Origin: Terana coerulea
Lineage: Eukaryota; Basidiomycota; Agaricomycetes; Polyporales; Phanerochaetaceae
DNA: 64,000 bases
Assembly: GCA_024811115.1 (NCBI GenBank)
Contig: JAKOGH010000096.1
Span: 186,001-250,000 of the forward strand
Reading direction: 5' to 3'
Shown here: one piece after another, positions 10,792 to 21,549 of the stretch
How the letters are laid out: each line of letters opens with the position of its first letter
Numbering within the stretch: position 1 is the stretch's first letter
Made by a program: the position numbers and the translations under genes
The notes under the pieces: generated by a model
What the model was told of the DNA's origin: nothing
The model's input: only the letters and a program-made list of their open reading frames with translations
Database searches by the model: none

Positions 10792-12487
10792 TTACGCCTT
10801 TGCGCCAGAGTCGACGTGCGTCAGCTCAACTTCCCCTTCGCCCCATTGCGTGGAGCCGAAGCTTTCATTGCTGGTGAAGACGACGTCCTCCGGATCCTCG
10901 AAGTCGCGGAGGATGCTGTGCCCCGCCCAGGGCCTGCCGCTCACGGACGCGGCTGCGTGCGCGTCGTGCGGGCTGAACTGCATGCCGGTGAACGTCGACT
11001 CCTCCTGCTGGGAGAGCGTGGTGCGGTTCGGGTGCGCGTGGAGCTCGCGGAGGTCGAGGAGGAAGCGGGAGAGCAGGATGGACGAGATCCTGGCGGGGTG
11101 CGGCGGTGTGAGCTGCGCGTGCGCGGGACGCGGAAGGCGGGGGCGTGGGGGCTTACAAGAGAGTGTAGTTGTTCAGGAGGAGGCTGTAGACGCCCTGTGG
11201 GAGCTGCGTGGGGGATGGGTGTCAGACGAGGCGGTGGCGATGGATGGGGTGGGCGTACGTAGTAAAGAATGATGACGGTGACTTGCACCACGCATACGGT
11301 GCTGGGAGGCGCGACGCCTGGGTGAGTCTGCTGCTCGTACAATCAGGAGAACACTAAAGCTCACATGAAATATATCAGGCCTGAATCCCAAATATTGAGT
11401 TAGGCAAAGTGGTTCAACTGGAGGCGCGAGGTTTCATACCTTGATTTATGAGCAAGCTGACGAGCCCTTGGGATTTGACTACCTGCATGCCGCTTTCGCG
11501 AATCAAGGCGATGGTGCGCGCGGCGAGGATTGCTGATCACTAGCTCAGGAACGTCCGTTGTGGAGGTTAAGGGACGGGACACACCGGTTGTGAGCACATC
11601 GAAAGCCGCCAGGAGGAAGAATGTAAGGACAGTGGCTTGATGAAGGCATTGTGTTAGATTTGTCCACCACACGAGTGGTATAATCACGCACAACTACAGC
11701 CGATGCGGTGAGCGCATTTCAGGCATCGCGATTGAGCAGGACTCACATTGGATTAGACGACGTCGAGCACGAGACTTGGATGTCCTGCCACTACATTGAA
11801 GAACCGCGGATCAGCCCAAGTGCAAGTTTGCGGTGAGGTGCTCTTACGATGTCGAGGCCGATGGTCGAAGCACCGACGGCACCCAGAGTAAACGCGAGGG
11901 CGAACCCTTTCCGACTGAGGCCCATGATCGCGTAGACTCGCAGCACGAAGGACGCTGGGAGCCGCTTTGGTGAGCTCGGGTGGTAACGTGTACAAGGCGT
12001 CCACAGGCGTACCGGTGATTGCTATTCGGGTGGTGAGGATGGACAGTGCCCAGGTGAACCTGTACAGCGCATCGCAGCTATAATATGCTTTGGTAAGTCA
12101 TCCGCACTGGAAGCTATCGTGCGAACACGCACTGAGGTGTCTTGTAGCCCTGCGCATAGACGTTGAATATCTGGAAGGCGATGACGGGGTAGCGCAGGAG
12201 AAGATATATCGCCGTCGAGCCTCTCCATGGCTGCCGCCAGATGAGCTCCCACTCTCGCCCAGAGCTTAGCAATAGATCATATGCAAGCAGCGCTACGGGG
12301 GGAGAGTGAGCACAGAGAGACTATAGGACACCGAAGCCAAGACACCCACCAAGTCTAGAATACGCGGCACACTTATTGACGTGGCTGAGGAACGATCATG
12401 TCAAACATAAAGGCCAAGCGAGATTTCGCGTGACAGATCTCACCTCTGGGCCGCTACATGAATGAGGTGCGGGAGGCTAGTAGACAT
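10792..12487 (-). CDS. DUF6533-type multi-pass membrane protein
   Basis: DUF6533 proteins form large families in Agaricomycetes; their function is unknown. The gene is cut into about nine or ten short exons. Start 12487 gives MSTSLPHLIHVAAQ; after introns the family hallmark follows (RLALLAYDLLLSSGREWELI, then YLLLRYPVIAFQIFN). Further exons give CDALYRFTWALSILTTRIAI, SFVLRVYAIMGLSRKGFAL, VWWTNLTQCLHQATVLTFFL, ILAARTIALIRESGMQVVKS and GVYSLLLNNYTLL. The last gives RISSILLSRFLLDLRELHAH and a polar cytoplasmic tail to stop 10792. The order of hydrophobic segments, the conserved R..D..L near the N-terminus and the SRFLLDLRE end fit the family well. Individual inner junctions, especially around 11270-11400, are less certain. 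It is convergent with P0, with about 240 nt between the stops. Confidence 0.8.
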
Positions 12488-13684
12488 CAGGGGCGTAGAC
12501 ACATCCCAGGGCCAAACGCGTTTATCGCCCCCTCCATCTCGTATTTATCCGCCGGAGTCCAGAAATACACCGCACCGACCCAATCGCCTTCTCCTGATGC
12601 GGCCCTGAACGTGCTTCGCAAGAAATGGCGAAGAGAAGACGGGGCCCGCCCGCGGGTCGCGGGTGATCCTTCCACAGAGAACAAGTTTGAACAGCGTGGA
12701 CTTGATGCAGCCGGGCTGCGCTTCACAAGTACAGTACGCCTCGGAGGACTTCACGACCATCTCCGTTGGCAAGGCTCTCCCTGGCCAGTCCCACGGCTCT
12801 GAGAGCCCTCCCTGACAGCCCAAAGACCGCACTGACAGGCCTTGTGGCTGCGAGATCTCTCCAGTTCTCGTGATCGTCACGACGTGCAGGGCCGTGATAC
12901 CGCGTCGGTCATCAGAGGATCGCGGAGCAGACGGGAGATTCGTGTGTGGGGCATTCAGCACGCAGCATGCTGATAAGCTGGGTTCTGCCGAGGTCTGATA
13001 AGGCCGTACCGCACCAGTGATGCCAACCGAATCATACGGCGTTGCAGGACTGCGTCAGTCGAGCATTGCATGCAGGCGTATTCCAATGCTACAGACCCAG
13101 CGACTGCGTGTCGGATAAAGCGCATGGGCTGGGACCTACAGAGGTGAGATTCGTCGTGCGGCGGGGCTGACAATCTCCGCATGAACAAAGCAATTGCCAG
13201 GGAAGGACGCTGGCTTACCGTCGCAATATGCAACGCATGCGTGTCTTCATCCTGAAAGTCACACGGAGCAACACCTGTGACGCGTCGGAAACGAGGCTAC
13301 AGAGAGCGCTGGTTACCATGACAGCGATGACGAAAGAGGGTGCGATCGGTTCGCGGAGCAGCATGGAGGGAATAAATGGTGAGTTTCGCCTTCGTTCACC
13401 GCGCATTGAGGTCGTACACAACGTGCAGGCATAACATTCCATCAGGTCTAAAAGCAAAATCTAGATTGCGCAGCGGTGTTCGCACAACATATTACACAGC
13501 GGAGCGTACGCACTTGCACAACATTAGCTCAGGCATGTATATTACAGAGTCCTCAGTGTAAGGGAGAAGAGTGGAGAAAGGGTATGAAGGAGGAGAGGTG
13601 TCGGGACTTGACCAATCAGTTCTATTCCTTCAGACGGGCCCACCCGCGTTAAACGCTATATTTGGAGCACTGTAATCGAACGGC
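12488..13684. other. 1.2-kb intergenic region, no supported gene
   Basis: It should hold the promoter of the DUF6533 gene and the 3' end of the secreted-protein gene. A hydrophobic minus-strand stretch at about 13290-13390 (PSFVIAVMVTSALCSLVSD) resembles a membrane segment but cannot be built into a gene with confidence. No tRNA or repeat seen. Confidence 0.4.
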
Positions 13685-14784
13685 TTAGGCTTGGATGTCG
13701 ACGACGAGCTTGAAGTTCTGTGCGTCGTGGCAGTCAGTAAACGCTCGAATGACTATCAAGAAAGACGGCGTACCATTTCGTGGATGGTCTCGGCCATGAC
13801 GCCCTGGAACTCAAGAATATCGCCGGTGAAGTACATCACGCCGAGGCCAGGGAAGTACGCGATGTGGGTCTCCTCTTCGCCGCCGTTGGCGTTAACCCAG
13901 TGAGGGGTAAGCACGCCGGTCGAGTCGTCCATGCTCCAGATGGCACTCTCGACAGTGTTGGAGATGTTGGTGACCTTGGTGAAGGAGCTGTCTTGAGCGC
14001 TCGCAGGGTTGCCGGGAAGGGCTTCACCAATCGGTCAGAGGAATGTTAAAGACTCAAATCAGGTTTGCTTACTGGCTGTGACGCCACCGAAGTACGCGTA
14101 GTTGGCAGAGCCAGGCAGCAGGTCAGTCGAAACGCTGGAGAGACCGGTGATGCCACCAATAACGGGGTATTCGATGCTGTCGCCCTGTTAAAAGAAGAAG
14201 TTCAGCTCATGTTACGCAGACAGTGCCAAAGCGAGACGTGTACGCACAACGATCGTCAGGTCGAAACGGCTTCCATCGCAGTTGGTGTGCACCGAGATGG
14301 CGTCCGTTTTGTTGGGTGAGAAGCCGTACTGGCCGAAGCGAGTGGTCACGTCGCTGAGGTAGCCGGTGATCGACCCGTCGACGGAGGTGATCTCGATGAC
14401 ACCCGTCTGGGGCGTGCAGGACGCGGAAACGGGGGTGGCCGCGGGCGCTGACGCGTCATTGACAGGAGTGGGGATGCACGCGCACGGTGGAGACGGCCTG
14501 CGCAGTCCGTGTGAGCACAGCGAGGCTCGGACCCTGTAGATGAGAGAAAACGTACCGTCGCGTCGATGGGGAGGGTTGAGTGGGAGGCCGCGGGCGAGGC
14601 GCTCGCCGTTGGTCAAGCTGCGCTTGCTGAAGGTCCGGGCGGCGACGGGGCTGGGAGCAGCGAAGCCGCTGTCGCGCCTCGTCACAGCGGCCGGAGCAGC
14701 AGCTGGGGACGGGGCCGCGAGCGAGCTCGTCGCGACGAACGCCGAGAGGGCAGCAAGGGTGAAAAGGCGGATGAAGGACTGCAT
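13685..14784 (-). CDS. Secreted protein, ARGLPLNPP-motif family (copy 1)
   Basis: ATG 14784 opens a signal peptide (MQSFIRLFTLAALSAFVATS), then an Ala/Pro-rich propeptide with a KR site (TFSKRSLTNGERLARGLPLN) typical of many Agaricomycete secreted proteins. After an intron (gtacgt...gcgcag, about 14500-14558) the mature part includes GVIEITSVDGSITGYLSDVT, FGQYGFSPNKTDAISVHTNC, SIEYPVIGGITGLSSVSTDL, NYAYFGGVTA and, near the end, HEMNFKLVVDIQA before stop 13685. Four introns are inferred, all with gt/ag ends. The layout closely parallels the protein at 52733-54054 (same motif, same GYLS...FG.YG block, same NYAY block), so the two are paralogues. No catalytic motif was recognised; function unknown. 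A TATA box lies about 175 nt upstream. Confidence 0.8.
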
Positions 14785-16121
14785 GTCGTGTAAGGGCGGG
14801 TTGTTAAGGTATTCTAAGGCGATCAAGGACTGTGGGTCAAAAGAATGTCGGGTCGAGCTTCAGAGACTGAAGTCGGACGAGGAGCGGGTCGGAGGGGACG
14901 GGGAGCAAGCAGCAAAGTCGCTGTGAGGGGGAGGACATGGCGTGCGCGCCGTGGTTGCTATTTATATGGCCGCCCGGTAGAACCGCCGCTTGGGTTTGAT
15001 GATCAATTTCAGGGCGTGCTTCTCGCGCTCAGGCGGTCGCTTGGCCCGGCTATCCCGCGTTGGGAGGGAGGAAAAGCGTCCGAGGGGACAGGCCGACGAC
15101 TTTGGTTTTAAGACCCTACTCTCCGGGTGTGTGTGCGTTGTGCGCCGTCGAGATCGACCTGAAGACCTCGCAGTCTGGCTGGACCGAGGGCGTAAGTGGC
15201 GCTAAGCGGCGACGTCAGTCGGCAACATCCGGAACGCCACCAAGCCCTCGTACCCCCAAATGAGGACGTTACATCACCTTTCAGGGCCCAGGTTCAAGGC
15301 CTAAAGCACTGACTTCATAGATCGATCAATGGAGCAAGATTTCGTACGTTTGTTGCTCTGTCTCACCAAGATAAGGCATGGCCACACTACTGGCAATGCG
15401 TCTTGCAGTTCAGCATATGTCTAGATCTGTTGACCGCAAGCTACTGCTCATTTCTGCTCTCAACGTTAAATCATAGAAAGCGGAAAACGCTGGTGTACTC
15501 GCTGTATCATAGTGTCCTTTTTGAAAATAGCCTGTGTACGCAGTGGTTCTGCTTTCTACGATGCTGACCTCATAGTTTCCTTTTTGTGGCATTTACTGAA
15601 AAATACGACATAAGCGACAAGAGCGTTAATGTTCATCTTGGCTGTCAAGTCTATCAAGTATCGAGCCGAGCACCTTAGGGTGTCGCGTTGTAACCTGGGC
15701 TACGACAAAGGCCCGACATTGCGCTTGGGAAGAATCATGGAGTCATGGGCCCTATACCACAGAGGTAGATCGCCGACTAACGTTCGAGCAGAGGTTACCG
15801 CTTTGGTTTGCATTCCTGCGCGCCTCTTCTGCAAATTCTGCAACAGCGACTACCTCCGAACCAACGTGCGTGTGGCTAAGCAGAGCATTCGTGTAGAAGC
15901 AACGACGGGGACCAAGCCGGAACGCTTTAGGACGAAGATCTGTTCAAAAAGCGCAGACAGGCACGGACCGAGCTGCGATCATTTCCTAAATTGGAGTAAA
16001 GCGGGTGATTCCTGCAGACGATTTTCGGGGATTCGTCGGGGAGTGACATCATACAAAACTGCTCTGCGCTCGCGCTTTGCCTCTCTCTTCACCTCCTCCC
16101 TCCGCCTCCTCGTCCTCAACG
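14785..16121. promoter_or_regulatory. Divergent promoter, secreted protein / TPS1
   Basis: A 1.3-kb region between divergent starts. It holds the TATA box of the secreted-protein gene (14959-14966) and must hold the TPS1 promoter. The open frame crossing 15629-16122 on the plus strand continues out of frame into TPS1 exon 1 and shows no family motif, so I do not call it. Confidence 0.5.
14959..14966 (-). promoter_or_regulatory. TATA box (TATAAATA) of the secreted-protein gene
   Basis: A perfect TATAAATA on the minus strand, about 175 nt before ATG 14784. This suits a strongly regulated secreted-protein gene. Confidence 0.5.
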
Positions 16122-18008
16122 ATGGCCCCCACCGACTCCACGCCACAACTCGAGCTCAAGGATGGCGAGCAGGCCCACCTCATCGTCGTTTCCAACCGAC
16201 TCCCCATTACCATCAACAAGGATGCGTCGGGCGAGTACCACTTCAAGATGTCCTCTGGTGGTCTCGTCTCTGCCCTCTCCGGCTGCAAGAAGTCGATGTC
16301 CTTCACCTGGATCGGTTGGCCAGGTTTCTTCATCCCGCCCAAGGATCGTCCTATCGTAGACAAGCGTCTCATGGAGGAGTACTCCTGCCAGGCGGTGTAC
16401 CTCGACGACGATGTCGCCGACAAGCACTACAACGGCTTCTCCAACTCTATCCTCTGGCCGCTCTTCCACTACCACCCCGGTGAGATGAACTTCGACGAGG
16501 AGAACTGGCAGGCGTACAGACAGGCCAACTTCGCCTTCGCCGAGGCTATCATGAAACAGCTCAGCCCCGGCTCGATGGTCTGGGTTCAGGACTATCACCT
16601 AATGCTCCTGCCAATGCTCCTTAGGGCGCTCAACGATGGCGTTAAGCCTGGCTCGACAGACGTCGAGCAGATATTGGAGGGTATCGAGAGCGAGGATATG
16701 ACCCCTGCAAAGATTCCGAGGGTTAAAGTTGGCTTCTTCCTCCACACACCGTTCCCTTCGAGTGAGATCTACCGGTGAGTCCCCGCCTTCGCCCTCGCTT
16801 CTTCATTCGATTGGATATACTCAACTCATCTCAACGCTCTCTTTCAGAATTCTACCCGTTCGTCGGGAGATCCTCCTCGGCATCCTCTACTGTGACTTGA
16901 TCGGATTCCACACCTTCGACTACGCGCGCCACTTCCTTTCATCGTGTACCCGTATTCTCGGCCTGCCAACGATGCCAAACGGCGTCGAGTTTGCCGGCCG
17001 CCTCGCTCACGTCGGAACCTTCCCGATTGGTATCGATCCCACCTCCTTCATTGATGTAAATCCCGCATTTTCCGATCGCGCACCATGTTACTCATCGTTT
17101 TGCACAGAATTTGAAGAAGGACAGCGTGCAGAAGCGCATCGAGCAGCTTCAACACCGTTTCGGCGACGTTAAGGTCATCGTTGGTGTCGATCGCCTTGAC
17201 TACATCAAGGGTGTCCCCCAGAAGCTGCACGCCCTCGAGCTATTCCTCAGCCAACATCCCGAGTGGATAGGCAAGATTGTCCTCGCCCAGCTCGCCGTTC
17301 CATCACGACAAGATGTGGAGGAGTACCAGAACCTCCGGGCGACGGTCAACGAGCTTGTCGGTCGGATCAACGGTCGCTTCGGTACCGTCGACTTCATGCC
17401 GATACACTTCATGCACAAATCGCTACCGTTTGACGAGCTGTGCGCACTGTACGCCGTGAGCGATGTTTGCCTGGTCAGCAGTACGCGTGACGGTATGAAC
17501 TTGGTACGTGTTCTCACTCTTACTCGAGAACGCAGCTGATCGGATGCCTTAGGTTTCGTACGAGTACATCGCTTGCCAGCAAGAAAAGCAGGGTGTTATG
17601 GTCATTTCCGAATTCGCCGGTGCCGCACAGTCCCTGAACGGGTCCATCGTCGTCAACCCTTGGGACTCGCAGCAGGTCGCCGACGCGATCTTCGAGGCTG
17701 TGAGCATGGACGCCGAGACTCGTGCGGAGAATCACCGCAAGCTCTTCAAGGTTCGTCGATCGTTTCCTCGTAATGCTGCTCCTTCATACTAACGCCGATC
17801 ACGCGTGCAGTACGTCAACAAGTACTCCGCGGCCTTCTGGGGCACGTCCTTCGTGCGCGAGATGACGAAGATCCCGAACCCGGAGGACGTCAGCAGCGTC
17901 GACGAGCTGAAGGACTACGCCGAGAAGAGCGGCCAGGCGGAGCTCCACGTCGCGACCGAGGATGCGGGTGGCCTGAAGCTGAAAAGGACCAGGGCGCCGT
18001 GCCGTTGA
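16122..18008 (+). CDS. TPS1: Alpha,alpha-trehalose-phosphate synthase (UDP-forming)
   Basis: Tps1 makes trehalose-6-phosphate from UDP-glucose and glucose-6-phosphate in the cytosol, the first step of trehalose synthesis, important for stress survival. GT20 family. Five exons: 16122-16774, 16848-17055, 17108-17503, 17553-17750, 17811-18008, coding about 550 residues. Recognisable blocks: LIVVSNRLPITINKD at the start, SGGLVSALSG, TWIGWPGFFIP, WVQDYHLMLLP, VGTFPIGIDPTSFID, VGVDRLDYIKGVPQKLHALE, SSTRDGMNLVSYEY and NGSIVVNPWDS. Length and domain order match fungal Tps1; no phosphatase domain follows. At the far C-terminus the frame ends LKLKRTRAPCR-stop. The next frame reads QGAVPLTPTENALEGGS just there, so a missing A in the run 17982-17985 could have altered the true tail. 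The catalytic region is unaffected. Confidence 0.95.
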
Positions 18009-18475
18009 CGCCTACGGAGAACGCGCTCGAAGGAGGGTCTGTCCGCATAGAAAGGCGGAGACGGCGAAACACAAAGGACCTCCATTGTATACCTATTCGC
18101 CAGCCATCGCTGGCCGTGAGTCCACTCACGAGAAGGAGGTCGCATCGGAATGTACAATTTTCCCGTAGATGTTGCATGGCTGGCTAGAGTTTTGTGTTGC
18201 TCATGTTTTTGTATCATTGTCCGCATACATCGTACATGCATATGTATTGCTCATTATCTTGCGTCCAACCTGATCTGCCTCATTGTCATATCTTTAGTCG
18301 GATGAGCTTGGCACTTGAAGCGTGCACAACGTCGCAATGCGGCAACATTGTTTAACAGCGTGACGTTACGCGCCTGTCACGACCGTGTTCGCCTGGTGCT
18401 AATAGGCTCGACGCGTTCCCTGCTGCTTCTCCAAACCCACGTCCTTAGCCTGATTCTCTACAAACCTATCTCATA
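18009..18475. other. Intergenic, TPS1 3' end and RFC promoter
   Basis: About 470 nt between two plus-strand genes. No coding or RNA gene recognised. Confidence 0.5.
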
Positions 18476-20076
18476 ATGTCGCTTTGGGTTGACTGTGTAA
18501 GTATTTGTTTCTTGCGGGAACATGAGTCCACGAAATAACGCAGTGAATCCGAAATTGGTTCAATTCGCTAGTACCGTCCCAAAACACTCGACGAACTACA
18601 CTACCATGCAGGCCTGTCGGACCGTCTACGTTCGTTGGTGCGTATGGTCTGAGTGGTACTTAAAACACAGTAGCTGACTCTCTTTGAGCGCAGGCAGCGT
18701 CAGGCGACTTTCCACATATGTTGTTCTACGGCCCATCCGGAGCAGGAAAGAAGACGCGTATAGCGTGTACACTTAGGGAGCTGTTTGGCAAGGGTGTGGA
18801 GAAGGTGCGTGTCGTTCTCTCTCGCTAATGGTATCTCTCACCGTGTGGTGGACCTAGTTGAAAATCGACCAACGTGTTTTCATGACCCCGTCAAGACGAA
18901 AGCTCGACGTCAACGTCGTGCAGAGCAACTTCCATCTTGAAATCACGCCGAGGTTTGTCACGCAGTTAGGCAGTACGAACGATTACAATACAAGCTGGAT
19001 TTATTGGTAGCGAAGTGGGCAACTATGACAGAGTGGTCATCCAGGATCTCCTCAAAGAAATCGCGCAAACCCAGCAGGTGGACACCAGCGCACGGCATAG
19101 GTTCAAGGGTGTGTCTGCTCGTTCCTATCCCAACCTCTAAGTTGCCTGCAATGACTTATACGGGAATAGTCGTCGTGATAAATGAAGCCGACTCTCTCTC
19201 ACGAGACGCACAGGCCGCCCTGCGTCGCACAATGGAGAAATACATGGGCAACATGCGCATCATCCTCTGCGCGAACAGCACGAGCAAGCTCATTGCGCCC
19301 ATCAAGAGCCGGTGTCTGCTCGTCCGAGTCGCTGCACCCAGCGAAGACGAGGTGCGCCGCCCTCCTCATGTCCCTGTCACATGCACGCACAACGCTCATG
19401 TCAAACCCCAGATGGTGCAGGTGATGCAGCACGTCGCTGCGTGCCAGAAGTTCAAGATCGACGACGAGAGCGTCGTGCGCGAGATTGCGCAAGATGCAGA
19501 GGGAAACCTGCGCAAAGCCCTCCTGGTCTTCGAAGCGTTGAAGATGCAGACGTCCGTCGCTCCCTCTTACCTTCTATACTGCTGCAGCTGACCGATGCCG
19601 CACGTAGGGGTCTCAACGGCCCAATCGCGATAGCAAAGCCTGACTGGGAGACCTACTGCAACAAAGTGGGCGACATGATCCTCGCAGACCAGTCCCCGGG
19701 ACGCGTGATGGAGGTCCGGACGAAGCTGTACGAGCTGCTCAGCCATTGCATACCGCCAACTGTGATTCTGAAGGTGCGTCTGTCCGCCCGAACGGACCGT
19801 GTCCCCGCTTCTGAACCTAAGTACTGTGCTGCAGACGATCTCGGCGCGCATAGTAGACAAAGTTGACGAGACGCTGAAGACGGATATCATGCACTGGGCA
19901 GCGGTGTATGAGGTGCGCTTGCGGGTGGGCAACAAGAAGATATTCCACCTAGAGGCGTGGGTCGTTAAAGTGATGAGCTTATACAAGGTGAGCCTGCATG
20001 TATGCGTAACAGTGTGGTGCCGCTGACAGATGTACAGCACTTTTTGTATGGCATCGACCTGACCGGGTTTGATTGA
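18476..20076 (+). CDS. RFC3: Replication factor C subunit (human RFC3 / yeast Rfc5 type)
   Basis: RFC loads the PCNA sliding clamp at primer ends during nuclear DNA replication and repair. The gene has about ten exons. Exon 1 (18476-18496) encodes MSLWVDC and exon 2 starts [20 protein letters not shown]. Next come a Walker A loop ([20 protein letters not shown]), [20 protein letters not shown], the altered Walker B of this subunit ([20 protein letters not shown]), [20 protein letters not shown] with the SRC motif, [33 protein letters not shown], and the C-terminal collar ([30 protein letters not shown]). The intron after KMQ is inferred as 56 nt with a gtccgt donor. RFC box I is normally VDKYRPK; here the splice gives VDCYRPK. 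Stop codons are 174 nt from those of the convergent capping-protein gene. Confidence 0.92.
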
Positions 20077-20249
20077 ACCTGTGGGAGATTGGACTCGTAT
20101 ATGTACTGCGTTTCATGTTTTTTTGTTTTGTTTTGCTCTGCTTTCCGGAAACGCTCTCCTCCTAGCCCTAGTTTGCATTCTACTGTACAATTGCACTGAC
20201 GGTATGTATTGTTGTCCGTCTCCGCGTTGCACCAGCCACCAACTAGACA

Positions 20250-21317
20250 CTACCGCTTGATGAAGCCGACAAGCTCCTTCTGAAGCTCCCGCTGGCGGCG
20301 GGCCTTCTCGAGGTCGTCGAGGCTGCGAAGGTCGAACACGACGTCCCGCGTCTTGCCAAAGTAGACCTCCTGCAGCAGGTTGCGCATCTTGATCTCCATG
20401 TCCTCGATCATGCGCCCGATGTTGGTGATGTGCGCGTTCTGGTCGTGCAATGAATGGTCTTGCTCCGTCTATTGCCACGGTGCAGCTCGGTCAGTGCGCC
20501 CGTTCCGCAGAAACGTGGGTGGAACGCACCTGGCGTGTCATGCTGCCGCTCAAGTTGACTGCGCCTTCTCGCTTTGCCTCAACCTTATCCTCTTTGCTCG
20601 GCTGGGCGACGCCGCGGTCGATCATAGAGAGCATGATGGTTGAGGTGAGCTTGTAGTGTGCTTGCCTGCCACGCTCGGAGACTTCGAACACATGGATCGA
20701 GTCCCATGCACCGGAGGGCTCCAGTTGTGAAGAAGGGTTTAGGGCTGCGTATATGTCTTAGCAAATAGCTGGGAAAATCATGGAGCGACGAACATTTCTT
20801 GAGCAGTACCACGCCGGCGAAGCCTCCATCCTCGAGATCCCAGAGGAAAACGGATGATACACCGCCTTCGAAATACCTAGCAGCAGAACGTCAAGTTATG
20901 TTTCCAACGTAATGGAAAGTATAGGCACATCTCGCGGTAGGTGTCGAATGCCTCATTTGCTATGATCTCGAGTTTCCTCAGCTTGGCGGAGGGACGGTGC
21001 CATCATCTAATGGTGGGTCGTATTCATTCGACCACGGTGACCTAGTTCACGACACTTCGGTCAGTCACAACATAGTGCCGAGGGAATTCATGAGAGAATA
21101 CTCACCGATAGCTCTCGCCATCCCTGTTGTAATCACACGCGAGGTACTCTCGCCCGGTTGCGCGATCGGTCATTACCTTGAGAGGTTGGTCGACGCTGCC
21201 GAGGAGATCATCTGCGTAGTCGGGACACATTCCAACCAGAGCGGCTACGTTCTCCTCTACTTGTGAAGGAGGGAGACGGCGCATAAGGTCGAGCATCGAG
21301 TCGAGGAGGTCCGCCAT
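20250..21317 (-). CDS. CAP2: F-actin-capping protein subunit beta
   Basis: CapZ beta pairs with the alpha subunit to cap actin barbed ends in patches and at hyphal tips. Start 21317 gives [20 protein letters not shown], then [20 protein letters not shown] and [11 protein letters not shown]. Later exons give [90 protein letters not shown], then [20 protein letters not shown] and [16 protein letters not shown] to the stop. Six or so exons; introns of about 49-65 nt. After DDGTVP the sequence has a three-base C run on the coding strand (20991-20993) where four are needed to continue as PSAKLRKLE. As written the frame breaks there. An indel in such a conserved, widely required gene most likely reflects a consensus error. 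Confidence 0.92.
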
Positions 21318-21549
21318 CTTGAGGGAGTATTACGGTGCAGTGCGAATAGTGGACCGTGAGCAGGCAGGGTAGGGAGCGACTAAAGGTGAGAATCTACGCC
21401 AAATTACGTTCGATACGTCCTAGAAATGAAAGGTTAAGTGGAGAGGTCGGTCGCGTTGTCTCGCCACCAGTGCACAGTCGTCGAGATGGTCTGTACCAGA
21501 TCTTGGAAGCGCCCATAATCCCCGTCTCATCATAGCAGTCTTCGGCTCA
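21318..21549. promoter_or_regulatory. Short divergent promoter, CAP2 / ASA1-like
   Basis: Only 232 nt separate the two divergent ATGs, so the two housekeeping genes probably share a compact bidirectional promoter. No TATA box seen. Confidence 0.45.

Noticed and set aside
13215..13457. Hydrophobic minus-strand frame upstream of the secreted-protein 3' end
   Set aside because: One membrane-like segment only; could not be joined to a start, splice sites or a family.
15629..16483. 284-codon open frame on the plus strand
   Set aside because: It overlaps TPS1 exon 1 in the wrong frame and has no domain. Its upstream half is the TPS1 promoter region.
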